A stretch of 64,000 bases of DNA from Sipunculus nudus (GCA_026874595.1 CM049309.1:13318576-13382575); one strand, 5' to 3'. Positions 25,572 to 38,700 are shown, numbered from the stretch's first letter. Numbers and translations are program-made. The notes: generated by a model not told the origin, from the sequence alone.

Positions 25572-26997
25572 ATGATGATACATGTTTAAATGGTATTCGT
25601 GTAAAAAAAAACGGGAAAAAATGAGTTAATAGCTTTGTTTAGCCCCTAAAGACCATAATTACAGTGTAATTTATGAAGCGAAATATATATTTGAATGGGA
25701 GGAAGAAGTGGAAAATTGTTGACTCACGGAAACTATAGTTTAACATATACGTTGGAGCAAGGTCTCAATTATATATATTAAGCTAGGCTAAACAGACACC
25801 TTGCTTTATTGGGCCTCTTTAGGCTTGCTGATTCATGGATTTTAAAAGGCGCGTATGTGATGAGGACGGAATCAAAACGGCAAATCGCATCCTTCGTTAC
25901 AAAAGTAAACCACGCACAGAAATCAAACCTTTTTTTATAGACCAACACATTTGGCGGCACCTTAAATAGATATATCAGTCAATGATATTGCTCTAAAATT
26001 GGATGCTGATAGCTGCAGCCGTTCCCGAGATATCAGACAACAGATATTATATATATATATAGTCCCAGAACTCAGAGATTATACACGCACGTGTCTGTTC
26101 GAATTTTGCTGTTTGACAGTCTTTAAAGTGTACAGGATTAAGGTAAATGTAATATATTATGAGCCAGCATAAAATGTATGCACAGCATCTTTGAATACTT
26201 ACAACAGTCCGACGTTCACCATGCTCAAAAACACGTCTTTGCTCTATAGATCGTAAAAAAAATGGTCGTGACCTAATTTTGGAGTTTCACCGAGATTTAT
26301 CAAAAATATTCCTGACTTTTATTTTAAAATTTTCTGGGGTTAACGTTTATGTGTGCACTGTATGTCATCGGACAGGCGACCAGAAGAACAGACGGACGAT
26401 TATTCAAATAAATAAGAGAGACAGACAGACAGAGACATGGAAACACAGAAAGACGGACATGCAGAAAGAGGCTTTGGGGGGGGGGGGGGGGGGAGCGGCT
26501 TGGATCTCCGTTGTAGGATCGACCACATGAATTTTTACGCATTTACTGATTCACCCTCGGCATGCATATATTTTCGGAAAATTCGATGAAACGGTAATCC
26601 TGCTAACAGATGAAAACACAGCAAATAAATGCGAAACACAATGTGAAATATATGTCAAAATGAAACTTAACTATTTGAAGGCACTTCCAAGAATATATAG
26701 GAAAGCGGGGCGGGAATTCCCTCACACTGACTGCATGTTCTTGCAAGCCATGACCTCCGCTGTTGTATTTTTTATGGTTCAAGTATTGCTGCCTCCTGTT
26801 TTGTTACTCACACAAGAAAAATATCATAAGCAAAACCTGTAACAATATGGGTATAGGCGTACTCAAAATTAGATAATGTGCAAATTGGTTACAAATTATC
26901 AATTAATATGCATTTATTGAGTCGCTTTAGCTATATGCATTGTCACAGAGCCCTTATGAGTGCAGGTGGGTTGCCTCCATGTCACTGAAGATGCGAA

Positions 26998-27046
<49 letters not shown>

Positions 27047-27271
27047 TTTATCGACGCGCATGCGGGACACGCCACGCTATTGATCGGAGTATAGAGGTCG
27101 CTAAGGTCACCTGTTGAATGTACAAGGACCTCAACTGAAAAATCATAAATGTATTATACATGTACAGGGGCGGGTCCCCACCCCCTACACACACATTCGG
27201 AGAAATTTACATTTGTTTGTACTGTTTCCTTATATTTTTCTCACGGCTACCCCCCTCCCCCGTTTGGACTT
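25572..27271. other. intergenic, no gene seen
   Basis: AT-rich, with an 18-base poly-G run at 26476-26493 and a (TA)n tract at 26999-27044. No exon recognised. Confidence 0.5.
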
Positions 27272-27349
27272 TATTAGGGTATTTGACTTTGTATTTGTAA
27301 TTTTATTATGGTATTAGGGTACTTGACTTTGTATTTGTAATTTTATTAT

Positions 27350-27406
<57 letters not shown>
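27272..27406. repeat. 40-bp tandem duplication followed by (TA)n
   Basis: TATTAGGGTAyTTGACTTTG and the following 20 bases occur twice in a row (27272-27311 and 27312-27351) with one difference. The second copy ends directly in a (TA)n tract (27352-27406). The near identity indicates a recent event. Confidence 0.85.
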
Positions 27407-27408
<2 letters not shown>

Positions 27409-27719
27409 ATGGGTGTTTACATGTGTATGTAAATAAAAAAAAATTGAACCTATCACTCATTACGACATTACATTTCAGATAAACTCTAGCCCTCGCTCCA
27501 AGTTAGAATACTGAAATGTGCCATGTATGTAAGCAACAGGTATAGGCCTAATATGTCCCCTTTTGATTTGGCTATATATGCGTTCGCCATGCAGACCTCT
27601 GATTATGGCCAGATCTCCTTATGAGATGTCTTTACAAATTAAGTTTCAAAAGCTACACTTGGGGTCAGCATCAGAGATGTAGATTTCACACTTTGTAACC
27701 AATGATAATAAATGAAAGT

Positions 27720-28631
27720 AGCGAGCTATGGCGGCTCTATAAAAAGCCGCATAACTTTCCCATTTAAATCAGACCATGGCCATTCGCAGGGTGCGTGTAA
27801 TTAATTTTCTGACGACCAGTGTTATTTATCGTTTAGGGTCTGTTGTTCAAACAGTCTCCTATCCATTAATAAGCATTCATAGCGCCACACTGTGGTCTCG
27901 ACGCTTTATTTCTGTTCCTATACCGCAGAACTCGGCATGCAGCCCGCTAAATGAAGCTTTCTATCGATTTCCAGGCAAGCCCAGTTTCGTGATGAGCCAA
28001 CTCAGTAATAATTCATCACAGAGTCCGTCATGGCGGAGTTGCCTATAATCTGTTTGATTCCTCGAAAAGGAGCGCTGGAAATGCTACTGTTGTGTTGTAT
28101 GTTGCTGCGCGCTCTCGCGTTATGAGTTGCGCGTGTTGATACGCGCTGAACTGACGTCACGTCATGAGCTGCGCGTGCTGATACGCGCTGGACTGACGTT
28201 CCTTTACAGCATCCAATGGATACGAACCTAGCCCTATGACGTATCGCAGGCAGTTCAAATTTTCAGTCCTGACCCAGTCCTCGGTGCTCTGTGTTGTCGA
28301 GATTTCAGTGGATAATTTCGTGGGAGGGGTTCAATATTCGATGGAATGAAGTTTAATATCGTGTGTGCTACCAGTTTTTCTCTTTGTCTCTCGAACCATC
28401 GCGTGGGATACGTGCGAGCGTGGATGTAAGCCAGTTCTTCCTGGATGCAGGGCTGAAACAGCAGCGGTCATCGCGGGTTGCTGTATGCTGGCTCACGGCA
28501 AGCTTTAGTCAGAATGGCCTGAAATTATTTTGTCAATATTGTTGGGCCTTGGCCGGAATATGCGGTCGCTGTTTTTTGCTTGTTGAAGAGGATGTGGCAG
28601 TGGCTGTGTTCAGCGTTTATGATGCTGGCAG
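27720..28631 (+). promoter_or_regulatory. probable promoter and 5' UTR of the kinase gene
   Basis: This stretch is richer in GC and CpG than its surroundings. It contains a TATA-like TATAAAAA at 27738-27745, a CCAAT at 28213-28217, and cAMP-response-element words: a full TGACGTCA at 28152-28159 and partial sites near 28194 and 28237. It leads into the first coding exon. The transcription start is not determinable by eye: either near 27768 (behind the TATA-like box) or further down near the CRE cluster. In the frame of the kinase, a stop at 28620-28622 closes the frame just before the ATG. Confidence 0.5.
28118..28202 (+). repeat. 42-bp tandem duplication carrying CRE-like sites
   Basis: ATGAGyTGCGCGTGyTGATA and the next bases up to CTGACGT occur at 28122 and again at 28164. 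The first copy ends in the perfect CRE TGACGTCA and the second in TGACGTTC. It is adjacent to the kinase first exon and may tune cAMP/CREB response. Confidence 0.7.
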
Positions 28632-28802
28632 ATGAGAAATTTGGAGCCCCACAGGCCGCCTGGCCTGCAAGTAGAAGATAGTTGCGAGGAGATGGGCAAG
28701 AAAATCCAGTATATTGGTCGATATGTTATGGACGGGCAGACGCTGGGAAAAGGCAACTTTGCCAGAGTGGAGTTGGCGACACACGGGGTTACAAAAATTA
28801 AG
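28632..28802 (+). CDS. AMPK-related Ser/Thr kinase (HUNK/SIK-like), exon 1
   Basis: The first coding exon gives 57 residues. The ATG at 28632 is the first in frame after a stop at 28620-28622; a second in-frame ATG is residue 21. Residues 1-20 are an unstructured leader. From about residue 26 the kinase N-lobe begins (YIGRYVMDGQTLGKGNFARV). The glycine-rich loop GKGNFARV (39-46) fits GxGxxxxV and is the phosphate-binding loop for ATP. The exon ends TKIK followed by the donor GTAGGG, phase 0. The family (CAMK-like, AMPK-related) consists of cytosolic or nuclear kinases that phosphorylate Ser/Thr and are usually activated by LKB1; that is family knowledge. The TLGKGNFA phrase is typical of SIK/MARK/HUNK kinases. 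HUNK is my preferred relative because of exon 2; SIK is the main alternative. The catalytic loop and tail are not in the window. Confidence 0.85.
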
Positions 28803-31230
28803 GTAGGGCCCGGTGACACCCCCTTATTATGCCCCATCCTGCCCCACCCATTGTTTCCAGCTGAAACAAAATTGGTCAGATGTGGCGAGGTCTGTTGTGA
28901 CGGGACTACACCAACCTTTTATAAACAATACCACGTCCGGTTTGGTCTGTTCCGCATGGGGGTATCCATGGAAAAATTGCAGTATTTGTAATTTTTATGT
29001 ATATGCAAATCAATATCATAAAGTCTGCTGCAAATGTAATAAAGGAGTGAGGCATATGCCTTATTAACAAACTGGTATGTGACTAATTACATACCTGCCA
29101 AACTGTTACAGAAATGGAATAAATTAAAATGTATAAGAGTAAGAAAACAGTCTATTTTTCATCATCGGTTATCACTGATAACAAGGTGAAGGTCATTGGT
29201 CACATGCACAAACAAATACATTTAAAAAATTATGATTGGTTGTTCTCCAATTGTCATAAATAGACTAAAAAAATATCACTTTTAAAGTCTGGGAGAGAAG
29301 CCATGTCATACCAAGAAAATTCCAGGTAAAGTTAAAATACTGTATAAAAATAATTATTGTCATGAAATTTAGTAAAGGTCTTTGGTCCCTCACCCACTGT
29401 GCTACCAAAATATATTCATACATGTGAAAATTTGAAGTTTTTAAGGGAAAAGTCGCTAAATTTCAATTGGCCATATATATATATATATATAATCTATCAA
29501 ATACAAGTCATAATAAACATGCTTAGATTAATATACTTTGTTTGTATCAAACAAGATGGCCTTCCTGACCTGTGTATACAGTTTTGGATGTAACCACTTA
29601 CAAGTCATCCTGTACTGGCACTGTGTGTAATGCTTGTACTGACAACACAGGCTACAGTGTAATATCCAGCATACACACACAGGCAAAAAACTGAAAAAGT
29701 ATATTGCTGTGTCACTGGCAGTCTTATATACAGTATTCCACACAGTGACCTTATCAAGCCAACCCCCCCCCCCCCCACCTCCCACCTCCCTTATTCATTA
29801 AAATATAATTCCACAATTTTGCTCCATTTGTCTGCTCAGAAAACAGAGAGGGATATTTATTTATTAAGTTATAACATTCAAGAACCCCCCCCCCCCCCCC
29901 AACTATGGGAGACTTGTCAGGGCCTTAACTCCTAAAGTTATTCCACATTTGGTTGAAACACTCGGTGAACTATGGGTACATGTGGATATAGCTTTTCTTT
30001 TTAAAATCACTGTTAATATTATCAAATGGGGAGTTGTTTTGTTATTGTAGTAAGTCAGGCAAGTATGTTAGTGGTTACATTGGTCAATATTTATTATTAT
30101 CATATATAACTTCAACAGTATAATCAATGTAATGGTGCAGCTTATCCAGTTTGTTTGAGCAATCTTGATATATATGTCAAATTATTGGTTAATGAAATGT
30201 ACACAAAAATTGCATTTATTGACATAATTATCCAATTGACTTGATAAAAGTAACCCATTCCAATGGATGGAATGAATGCTCACTAAAGAACACACTCATT
30301 TATTTTAATAAAAAAATTACTGGTATTGTTATTGTTGTTATTGTTGTATTGCTTTCAACTTTTGTTAATTACAGAAAAAAAGTTTAAAGTAACATAATAA
30401 CCTAACTGCCAAACAATTACTGAGATGGAGGAAAAACATAAAAATAGCAGATGAAGAGCTGCTTGATAACAGAGTTGCTCAGTCTTTATTATGTTTGAAG
30501 CATCGAAGCATCCCCGGCAGACATACCTTCATTAGCAACAGTATAGTTTGTACTTTAATCATGTAATTACACACCATTTATATCCCCTAACACCCAAAAA
30601 ACAATAATTAAATAAAAGATGTGCACACATATTCATTCTGTGGTGAAATTTTAACAAAATATAGTTTAAAATGAAGAAAGGGAAGTATTCAGTCTTCAAA
30701 CATCCATGGCAAAGACCAATGTCTTAAATAATATTAAAAACTCAAATATATATATAAGTATATTAGATGATCAGGATGTGTAGACATTTTCAGCTAGCAC
30801 ATACTATTCAAATAGTTGGTCAGTCACTAATTAGTTGGTTCAGTAAATTACCTGGATTAGTACTTAAAATCAACAAAAGCTTGAAGTTAGTCCCCTTCCA
30901 TATAATGTTCCAGATCTGTTAAATATATTAATTTTTATCTTCTGAAAACTTGCAGATAATTAGTGGTTGACCAGTTCAAAATATCTTTTCACATTAAAGG
31001 CACCTATAATGAAAATATCAAACCACTTAAAAAAACTGGTCACTAAACCTCAAAATTGTACCTAGATTATACATAAAGAACTGAAAAAAAAATGCCAGTT
31101 TTATGGAAGGAAATATCCCAAAAATTCCAAGGAAAAAAGTTGAATACTTTTACAGCCCCCTCAATCCAAAACTTGGTAAAAAAATTAACTTCTTTTTGAT
31201 TTTGATCAAGAAACAATAACTACTGGTACC

Positions 31231-31330
31231 ATGGTGGGCTTATTATTCCCTAAGGTTTCAAATTTGCGAAATTCGCACTAGTGAAATAGTCACGAAAAAT
31301 GAAACCTTCATGAGTAAGATGTGGCCTTTA
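31231..31330. repeat. dispersed short repeat with GCGAAA/ATGAAACC words
   Basis: The phrase TTTGCGAAATTCGC followed by CACGAAAAATGAAACC resembles sequences at 31736-31802 (TCGCGAAAATAAAACC), 35893-35990 (CCCAAAATAAAACC) and 40238-40325. Each has a TTTGTGAG-like lead and a GAATAAG or similar tail. They look like decayed copies of one short family. Confidence 0.4.
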
Positions 31331-34163
31331 CAAAGGTGTTTTATTATATAGCCTCATTGGTATTTTATATATATTACACCTGCAGGTTTTAAAGTTTTAT
31401 TTAAAGAAAAGATTTATATTATAAATGATAACATATTTTATGTAATCAAAGCTTGACATTATTGATTATATAAGATGTTCCATATTATCTGCCTATAGGA
31501 ACAAGAATTTCTGCCTGTTCTCATAAGTCCTAGTCAAATCTAAAGTAATTAGTGTGCATATGAAAAACCAATGTGATAATGGAAATACTATGTGTAGGTT
31601 AGTGATAACGATAATAGACCCCTTGCAAAGCAGTGAAAAAGTGAAAATCACAAAAAAATTTGGCCTTGTGAATATAAAGCCATCCACAGTATATGGTTAA
31701 TATTGTTTTCTGACAATAAACTATGATTGCCTTTTTATTTGTGAGGGTATCAAATTTGCTGTCTTCGTGAAAGGGAAATATCGCGAAAATAAAACCAGTG
31801 TAAACAAAAAACCCCATCAAAACAGGTGAACAGTCATTTCTACTGTAGCTTCACAGGGCTGACTGTAGCATTGTAAGCCCAAAGGCAAAATAATGATATT
31901 ATATTATGAACTGATATGTTATGATACCTGTAAATAAAAGACTACTATGATCTTACAAAAACGAACAAGGATTTGCATCTGTTAGAACCTCCCTTAGATC
32001 CTAGTCCGAATTTCCAGTGAATATATTAAATAATTGGTTTGATAATGGATATATTCCGTGAAGTTGACTGTGTGGTAAGATAATGAAGATTGAACCTTTG
32101 AAAAACACTGGAAAAAGGATAATTGTGAAAATTTATACTTGTGAATATGTAGTCAACTCAAGTATTCTCCTACAAGTGGAATGACACTGACTCAGTGAAC
32201 ACATGCCCCTTCCAAGGCTTAATGTTGACTCCAACCAGGTTTTCTCCTTTGTCGTGGCTATTCCAAAATTTTATGGGATCTTTCCTGGAAATTAACCCCC
32301 CCACCACAAAATTGTCAAGGAAACTTGTTCTGTACCTTTTGTGAATCCTACTAACAGACAAATAAATCAACCAACAAACAAAGAGATACAGATGAAACAT
32401 AACCTCCTGAGCGGAGGTAGTAATGTATGAGATGGGTTGGTCAGCAGAGTAAAACTACTGGATTGTAGGCAAGCATCTAGAGGATGGTGGGTGGAGGGAA
32501 CAGAGTCTCCCATTTCCCAAACCAACCTGCCTTTTCAAGATTCAGTATGATTGTATATATGGCCAGAGGCTAGAAATTGGACATTCCATCTGGAATTTAA
32601 ACCCAGGCCCAGATCATGTCAAAGCAACCTGTTACCAGGCATCAGAATTATAAGGGACCCACGGGCATATTGATTGTATTATTATTAAGTGCATGCCTGA
32701 TTTCTCTGGCAATATAGGGCCAAGGCCTGAAGAGGTTATGTCCTGATCAGGTCAATCCATGATGTGTACATATTAATACAGATAATAAATTTGCTGCAAC
32801 AATATACATATATAAGAATATTTAACCCATATTATAATACATGGGGTGATACATTTAAAAAATACAGCAGTTTAGATTCAAAACCTATGTTTTTTCATGG
32901 TGGAAAACTACAGTGCATTTTGTATGTACCAGTGTTTGTCATGTAAGTGCCCTTACGCTTCTGCAGTATTCTGGATACTACGTATACTCCATTCCACCAC
33001 CCCGTCCACCTGTTTTTTTTTTCATGATCATTTATTTGAAAGTGAAGAACACCAAAACGTTATGCCCCTTGGGGGGGGGGAGACATCAAAACCTGCCACC
33101 CAAGTTTAATTCTGAAAATTGAGGCCAATATTTTTGTCTTTGTGCCATTGAGCCTACCAGTTGCACTGGGTTTCATGAAATAAAATTTAATATCATAGTC
33201 ACAAAAGTTGTAAATATTCAGTGCTGTTTTCACCAAAAGATATCCATTTTGAACAAAACTGCATCCACGCTTGTTTCTTGAATGGCACATATGCAAGTGG
33301 AAATTAAATCCTACACATTCCTGCTGTAATTTTCAACCCGTGTTCGAATAATACCATATGTATATGTAAGAATGTGAAATTTACACCAGTCTGTGACCAG
33401 AAATATAAAAAGAAACTATAAATGATAACCAGAAACGTCAGCAGTAGTGATAGTTACAATCACTACAAGAGCCATATTTTTTTTATCTTTTAGAACAATA
33501 ACAATAGATCTTCCAGCCAATCAGTGGTGTGTTTACATGTGACATGGGCCCAGGCTTGCATTTTGGCGTAAAGATAAAGATTGACTGGATGATGTATTGG
33601 CGCCTTTTATATTGGCAGTCTGGCTCTACCTGAGATGATTTATAGTCGGAGTAATCATGACTGTTTCTGGCGTGGTGGTGGCCTTGAAGATCTATCGCTA
33701 GTAATGTCCTTTCTAAGTCATGAAATGAAATTGTATGAATGGATTTGAATACTGGTCTTGTTATTGATTTGTGCATAATGTCCAAACTGAAGTCTCTCGT
33801 GAAGTGCTTAGACAGGTGCTTCGTGACACTGGTTAATATGGTTTTATATCTACAGTTTGGTTTAAATGTAAATACAATTAATGTACTATCCCAAGTCTAT
33901 AATAATAGCTGAACCAGTCATGAAAAAAAATGTACTGAATAATTTATATATGGCATAGGACGGTCAACTTAATATGATGTGAATATAAACCTTGTCTTTC
34001 CCAAATTTTAGCTTCATTATCATACTAACAAAGTGTATCTATAATATATGGAATAAAAACGGGAAGATTTGTAAAACAAAAGATACTGGTTGGTTGTGGG
34101 TTAATAGTATTTAATATTAAGTATTCCATTTTATATGTCAACCTGTAATATAATGAATATCAA

Positions 34164-34244
34164 AGGTCACATGACAGGTCAGGGTCAAAGCATGGGGTCA
34201 CACAACAGGTCAAGGTCAGAGCTGAAGGATGCTACAGTAGGTCA
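34164..34244 (+). promoter_or_regulatory. cluster of AGGTCA-like nuclear-receptor half-sites
   Basis: Seven half-sites lie within 81 bp: 34164, 34176, 34182 (GGGTCA), 34195 (GGGTCA), 34207, 34213 and 34239. Two pairs are direct repeats without spacer (34176/34182 and 34207/34213). The cluster ends 274 bp before exon 2. It could be an intronic enhancer or a remnant of a simple repeat. Confidence 0.4.
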
Positions 34245-34518
34245 GGGCTTATCCATGTTTAAAACAAAACCAGAATTGCACCAAAACAAGGGAAAAAATA
34301 CCCAGATGAATTATAAAAATGCAGGCATACACTCTTTTAAATGAGAACACTGATAATTCAGTGGGAGAGAGATAGAGAGAGTTAGTAAGAGAAAGAGAGA
34401 GTAAATAAGGCTGGAGAAATGTTGAAAGGTCAAGGGACAAGAGAATTACATGATTTTAAAAATGGTCCAACAGGAATTCTGAAAATACTAGTCATGGTTA
34501 TGTTTTCATGTTTAACAG

Positions 34519-34647
34519 GTTGCCATAAAAGTGATTGATACACGTAAGATCAAAGAGGATTATGTCCGTCAGAATCTCCACCGTGAAGCCCGTATCATGG
34601 CTCAGCTGCGTCACCCGAACATCATACGGCTTTATGAAACCCTCAAG
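34519..34647 (+). CDS. AMPK-related Ser/Thr kinase (HUNK/SIK-like), exon 2
   Basis: The second coding exon gives 43 residues (58-100 of the predicted protein) and is open and phase 0 at both ends, between acceptor TTTAACAG and donor GTAAGA. It begins with VAIKVID, so K61 is the beta-3 lysine that positions ATP. HREARIMAQL gives the helix-C glutamate (E80) that pairs with it. RHPNIIRLYETLK is the beta-4/beta-5 region. The phrase YVRQNLHREARI followed by RHPNI resembles HUNK (Y-V-x-x-N-L/M-x-R-E-x-x-I) more than SIK or MARK, which have a different helix-C lead. This is judgement from memory of the families, not an alignment. The subfamily is uncertain (about even between HUNK-like and another AMPK-related branch), but kinase identity is firm. 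Confidence 0.9.
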
Positions 34648-34876
34648 GTAAGACTCATTTAATGCTTGTTAAAGAGGATGTCTTATATAAGACATACACT
34701 AAACCAGTTCATTTCCACTGGCGAATTTGCTGCAACGCGATGCAACTAGAAACACAAGGGATTTGCTACTGGTTGTAGCAATTGGACTTGCGATGCGATC
34801 TTGCGATGTCACAGATGATCACAATGTTTATGGCATGTCAGAACACTTATTTTAGATTCAAAGTCCAATTTTCCCT

Positions 34877-34879
<3 letters not shown>

Positions 34880-34914
<35 letters not shown>
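34880..34914. repeat. (TA)n microsatellite
   Basis: Uninterrupted alternating TA inside intron 2. Confidence 0.95.
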
Positions 34915-34916
<2 letters not shown>

Positions 34917-35751
34917 TTAAGCAAACTTTCATAAAATTGATTTCAGAACCATAAATAAATTGATTTAAAAATAGGACCAATGGGAAGCTTTTCACTTTGT
35001 TTATATACCAATGACCTTTCACCTTGGATATCTAACATGGCACAGAGAGACTATATACCGGAACATATATGAAATCTCTGAATCATGCATTCTGCTTTCT
35101 GCATACTGCGTTCCACATTCTGCATGCTCAGCATAAAGAATCTTTACTTAACAAAGGAAAAATAGCGTAATTGAATCCCACATAGATCCCAAATGAACTT
35201 GTATTCTGAGTTAATTGAAAACATGCAGCTTGTATTCTGAGTTTGTTGAAAACATTAATTCTGCTTTGTTACCCAGGAAGGATGTTCAACCCAGAAGTTA
35301 GTAAAATAGGTCACAGTGACATAAATGTACAGGGGAATGTTTGTAATGGCAGCTGCACACAAAATGATAATTAGGGGCAGAATAGAACATAAGTGAGGAC
35401 AGCACATTATAACAGCTATTATAATAGTGTTATATATCAGTATCTTAACAAATACTGGCATTTTGTTTAATGCTCATTCACTACAGTTCAGCTCTGCTTC
35501 CCTTCCCTCCTTATGATTATTTCTGTAAAATGTCATGCTTAAAATGCACTAACTTGTGCTAAAGTGATCCTTGCAGCGCTTTTAAAGGATGATTTCAGTA
35601 CACTGACCATGTTTGTAGTGTTTCATGTCATGAGCAAGGTGTTTTGTTATGATTATATAGTTAGGAACTTATATGCTAAAAAAATCTTGATAAATGCTGG
35701 ACCAGCATACAGGGAACATATAGATTATTTTTGGCCAAAAATTAAATATCA

Positions 35752-35752
<1 letters not shown>

Positions 35753-35794
<42 letters not shown>
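35753..35794. repeat. (TA)n microsatellite
   Basis: Uninterrupted alternating TA inside intron 2. Confidence 0.95.
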
Positions 35795-35798
<4 letters not shown>

Positions 35799-38700
35799 TC
35801 AAACAATATCTGCATCCAGTAATATATATATGATGTTGTTGTTTATCAAAACTCTCTTCATGGCCATCATTACTAAAAAGCACTAATGTGGTTGCCTATT
35901 TGTTCGTGAGGGTTTCCAGTCACAATACCTGAGAAATGGAACTTATCCCAAAATAAAACCTATGTGATCAAGAAGCCTCATATTCACAGGGGACAATTAT
36001 TTATACTAATTACCATATCCTTATTTGCATCCCATGCAATTATATAAATCTGTAGCCTCAAAAGTCGAAAGGCAAATGACTGAATCAAATTGAATGTAAT
36101 CAATGTCATATATTTCATGATAATGATAAAAAAAAAAATAAATATTATTAATAATATCCAATTTTTTATTTTATTTGCAAATAAAAAAAAAATTTATAAG
36201 TTTTGCACACATTATTAATACAATTAAGGAAATATTCTCTGAGGTATTTTTTGGTAAGATCTTGAAATGAAACCTTTGCGAAACACATTTTTCAAAGCCA
36301 ACTATTGTACTGTATCAACACCACCCAACAATGTGACCCATTTATAATACCTTGTTTACTTCGACATTCAGCATTCAAAAATTTTCTAAGATTAGTTTTA
36401 AAGTAGAGCTGTATAACCAACATTCGAACTCTCAAGATTCCATGATCTACGAAATTGCAGTATTGCAGGTTAGCAAATCTGTTTAGATACCTAATTTATG
36501 CAAACAGACATATAGAAATAACAAAGAATTAATAGAAAAATCTCTTACTAGAGAACTTTACTTGATATTCAGTATCCATTAATGAGCACTCATTGGTGCT
36601 GGTCAAAAGCTGTATGTACACTGGTTTTGAACCAAATTGAAAGCAAAGTATTGTGTATGTACACATTATTCAATATGTAGTAGAGATATCTGGTTATCTC
36701 TTGCTCTGAATTAAATAAGGCAAAAAGGATCACAAACAGATTTGTTTATTGCCATGTTGTATCATGAACTGGTTCATTTTGTGAGTAACCTGGCGAAACA
36801 CGGGCCTTATTTAAGATTAAATCGACTTTGAAATCTTGCTCTCTAGTGTGGGACTAATTAATGTTTCCTATTAACTATAATTTCACAACTGTAGATATAC
36901 TTGTCTCGGAGTATGTACTGTATATTTAAACCCTTATTAAGGCACTGGTTTTGGAGAGGTGTCTGTAATATAAATTCCACCAGTGACAGTGCTTGCTCTT
37001 AGTCATTGCAGAACCAGCCAGGAAAAAAAAAATATGGAGAAGAGGATTTAAATACATTACTTTCATTTTCCTGTTTGAAAAATGATTATAGAAGTGATAA
37101 TTCAACTAGTGTTTTTCTTCACTATACTCTCATATCAAGATCTCAGACCTTCAGGAAGATGCCTCAGGAATGGCGGTGTTTTTTTCCGTAAATGTCATTG
37201 GGTTGCTTGGTTTCCATGGCAACCCCAGAATCATAGTGTTTCCAGGTGTTTCTTGCTCAGGCCATGCATTGATCTAGACTTCAAAATATACTCCCAACAT
37301 TAATTAGTTTTGTTGTGTATGAGAAAGTTTCCGTCTAGGGCTTGTGTTAATGATTGTGTTACATTTTGACATCGGGTCGTTAAGTGTACTGAGACTTGAG
37401 TAGATGAGGGAAGTCGGAGATCCAGTCTGGAAGCTTTATATTGAATCTGTTTGCACTCCAATAGAAAGCAAATCTGGGTAGTATTGACCAAGCATTGACC
37501 ATGCACCACTTGCCATAGACTGTGCCACAGTTTTGTTTATTGGAGTTATTAGCAGCGAGGAAGGTATTATCTTGCCGAGAACCTGTTGAGATATCACTAT
37601 AGCACATGTCTGTTGTTGCAGGACCTTAACAGTGTTGGCTGTCCTTATTAACACAGCCTCAACAGGCCCTGGCTGCTTTGCTCAGCTCCCAGGTAAAGCA
37701 AACAGCACTGTGATAAGTCCGGAAATATTCAGTTAGCATCAGTCAGCAAACGTCTACTTGATTAATAAACTTGCTTGGTGGCGTAGAGACCCTGATTGAT
37801 TCCATAACTTTGACCATGATGTGTCTTGCAGAATAAGATCTATATGCTGTGAAAACATCATGAATTGATGATATTGATGAAGCCAAGTCACTTCGAAAAA
37901 TGTCATCGAGGCAATTAATGAATTGCGAGCCTGTGATGTTTTCTGCATGACTTTGTTGCGAAATCTCTCATCATAAACTTTGTGCCTGTATCACTTCAAT
38001 ACAGAAGCCTTTATCAATATTAATTTTTTTTTTTCAATAGGAATTTAACCTATTGAATGCCTAGAAATGTTCAGAATTCCAGGCCTTCCTGGAAAACATG
38101 GAAAACCTATAAAATGAGTCAGAGAAATTTTAGCTTAAAGAATTTTAGAAAAATTCCTGATATCAGGGAAATAGTCAGGGAATTTGTTTAGTTCAAAGAT
38201 AATTTGGTTTAAACTGCTATGTTATATGTTATATATATTTTGTCTTGTGTGCACACACTGAAAAAGAGTACCTATGGATTGATCAGTCATGAGTATGAAA
38301 AAAATTTGTTCAAAATACAATGATCCTGGAAATTCAAAAATACATCATAGAAAAATTAGAGACAGATTAATATTGTTGTCTTGAACTGCTAGGCCCCCGG
38401 GTTAAGATTGTAGAGTTTGAACATTTTAATGTGTAAATTATTGTTAAATTAACAAATAAGAATCAGAGCTTTGTGTCTTTAAATTAAAAGAATTATTAAA
38501 AACAATTTTCAAATAAATTTTGTGTGAATAATATATTGAATTTAAGAAGCCTGTTTTCTTATATGTAAAATATATACATCAGATATTGTCGTCTGAATCA
38601 TGTTTCAGTATTATGGTGGTCTTCCCTTAAACATTCCTTCCTTGATTTTATACATAACTGGATGTATTACCTTTTATCAGCTTTGTATTTATCACATGTA

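Larger units (their letters stand above)
28803..34518 (+). other. intron 1 of the kinase gene
   Basis: A 5716-bp intron with donor GTAGGG and an acceptor ending TTTAACAG. It is AT-rich and holds C runs at 29763-29776 and 29885-29900 and short dispersed repeats containing GCGAAAATxAAACC-like words (31231-31330, 31736-31802). A cluster of AGGTCA half-sites lies just before exon 2. No other exon was recognised. Confidence 0.75.

Noticed and set aside
28363-28635. Possible upstream open frame whose TGA overlaps the kinase ATG (ATGA)
   Set aside because: The first codon is GTG and the frame contains no ATG, so it is unlikely to be translated.
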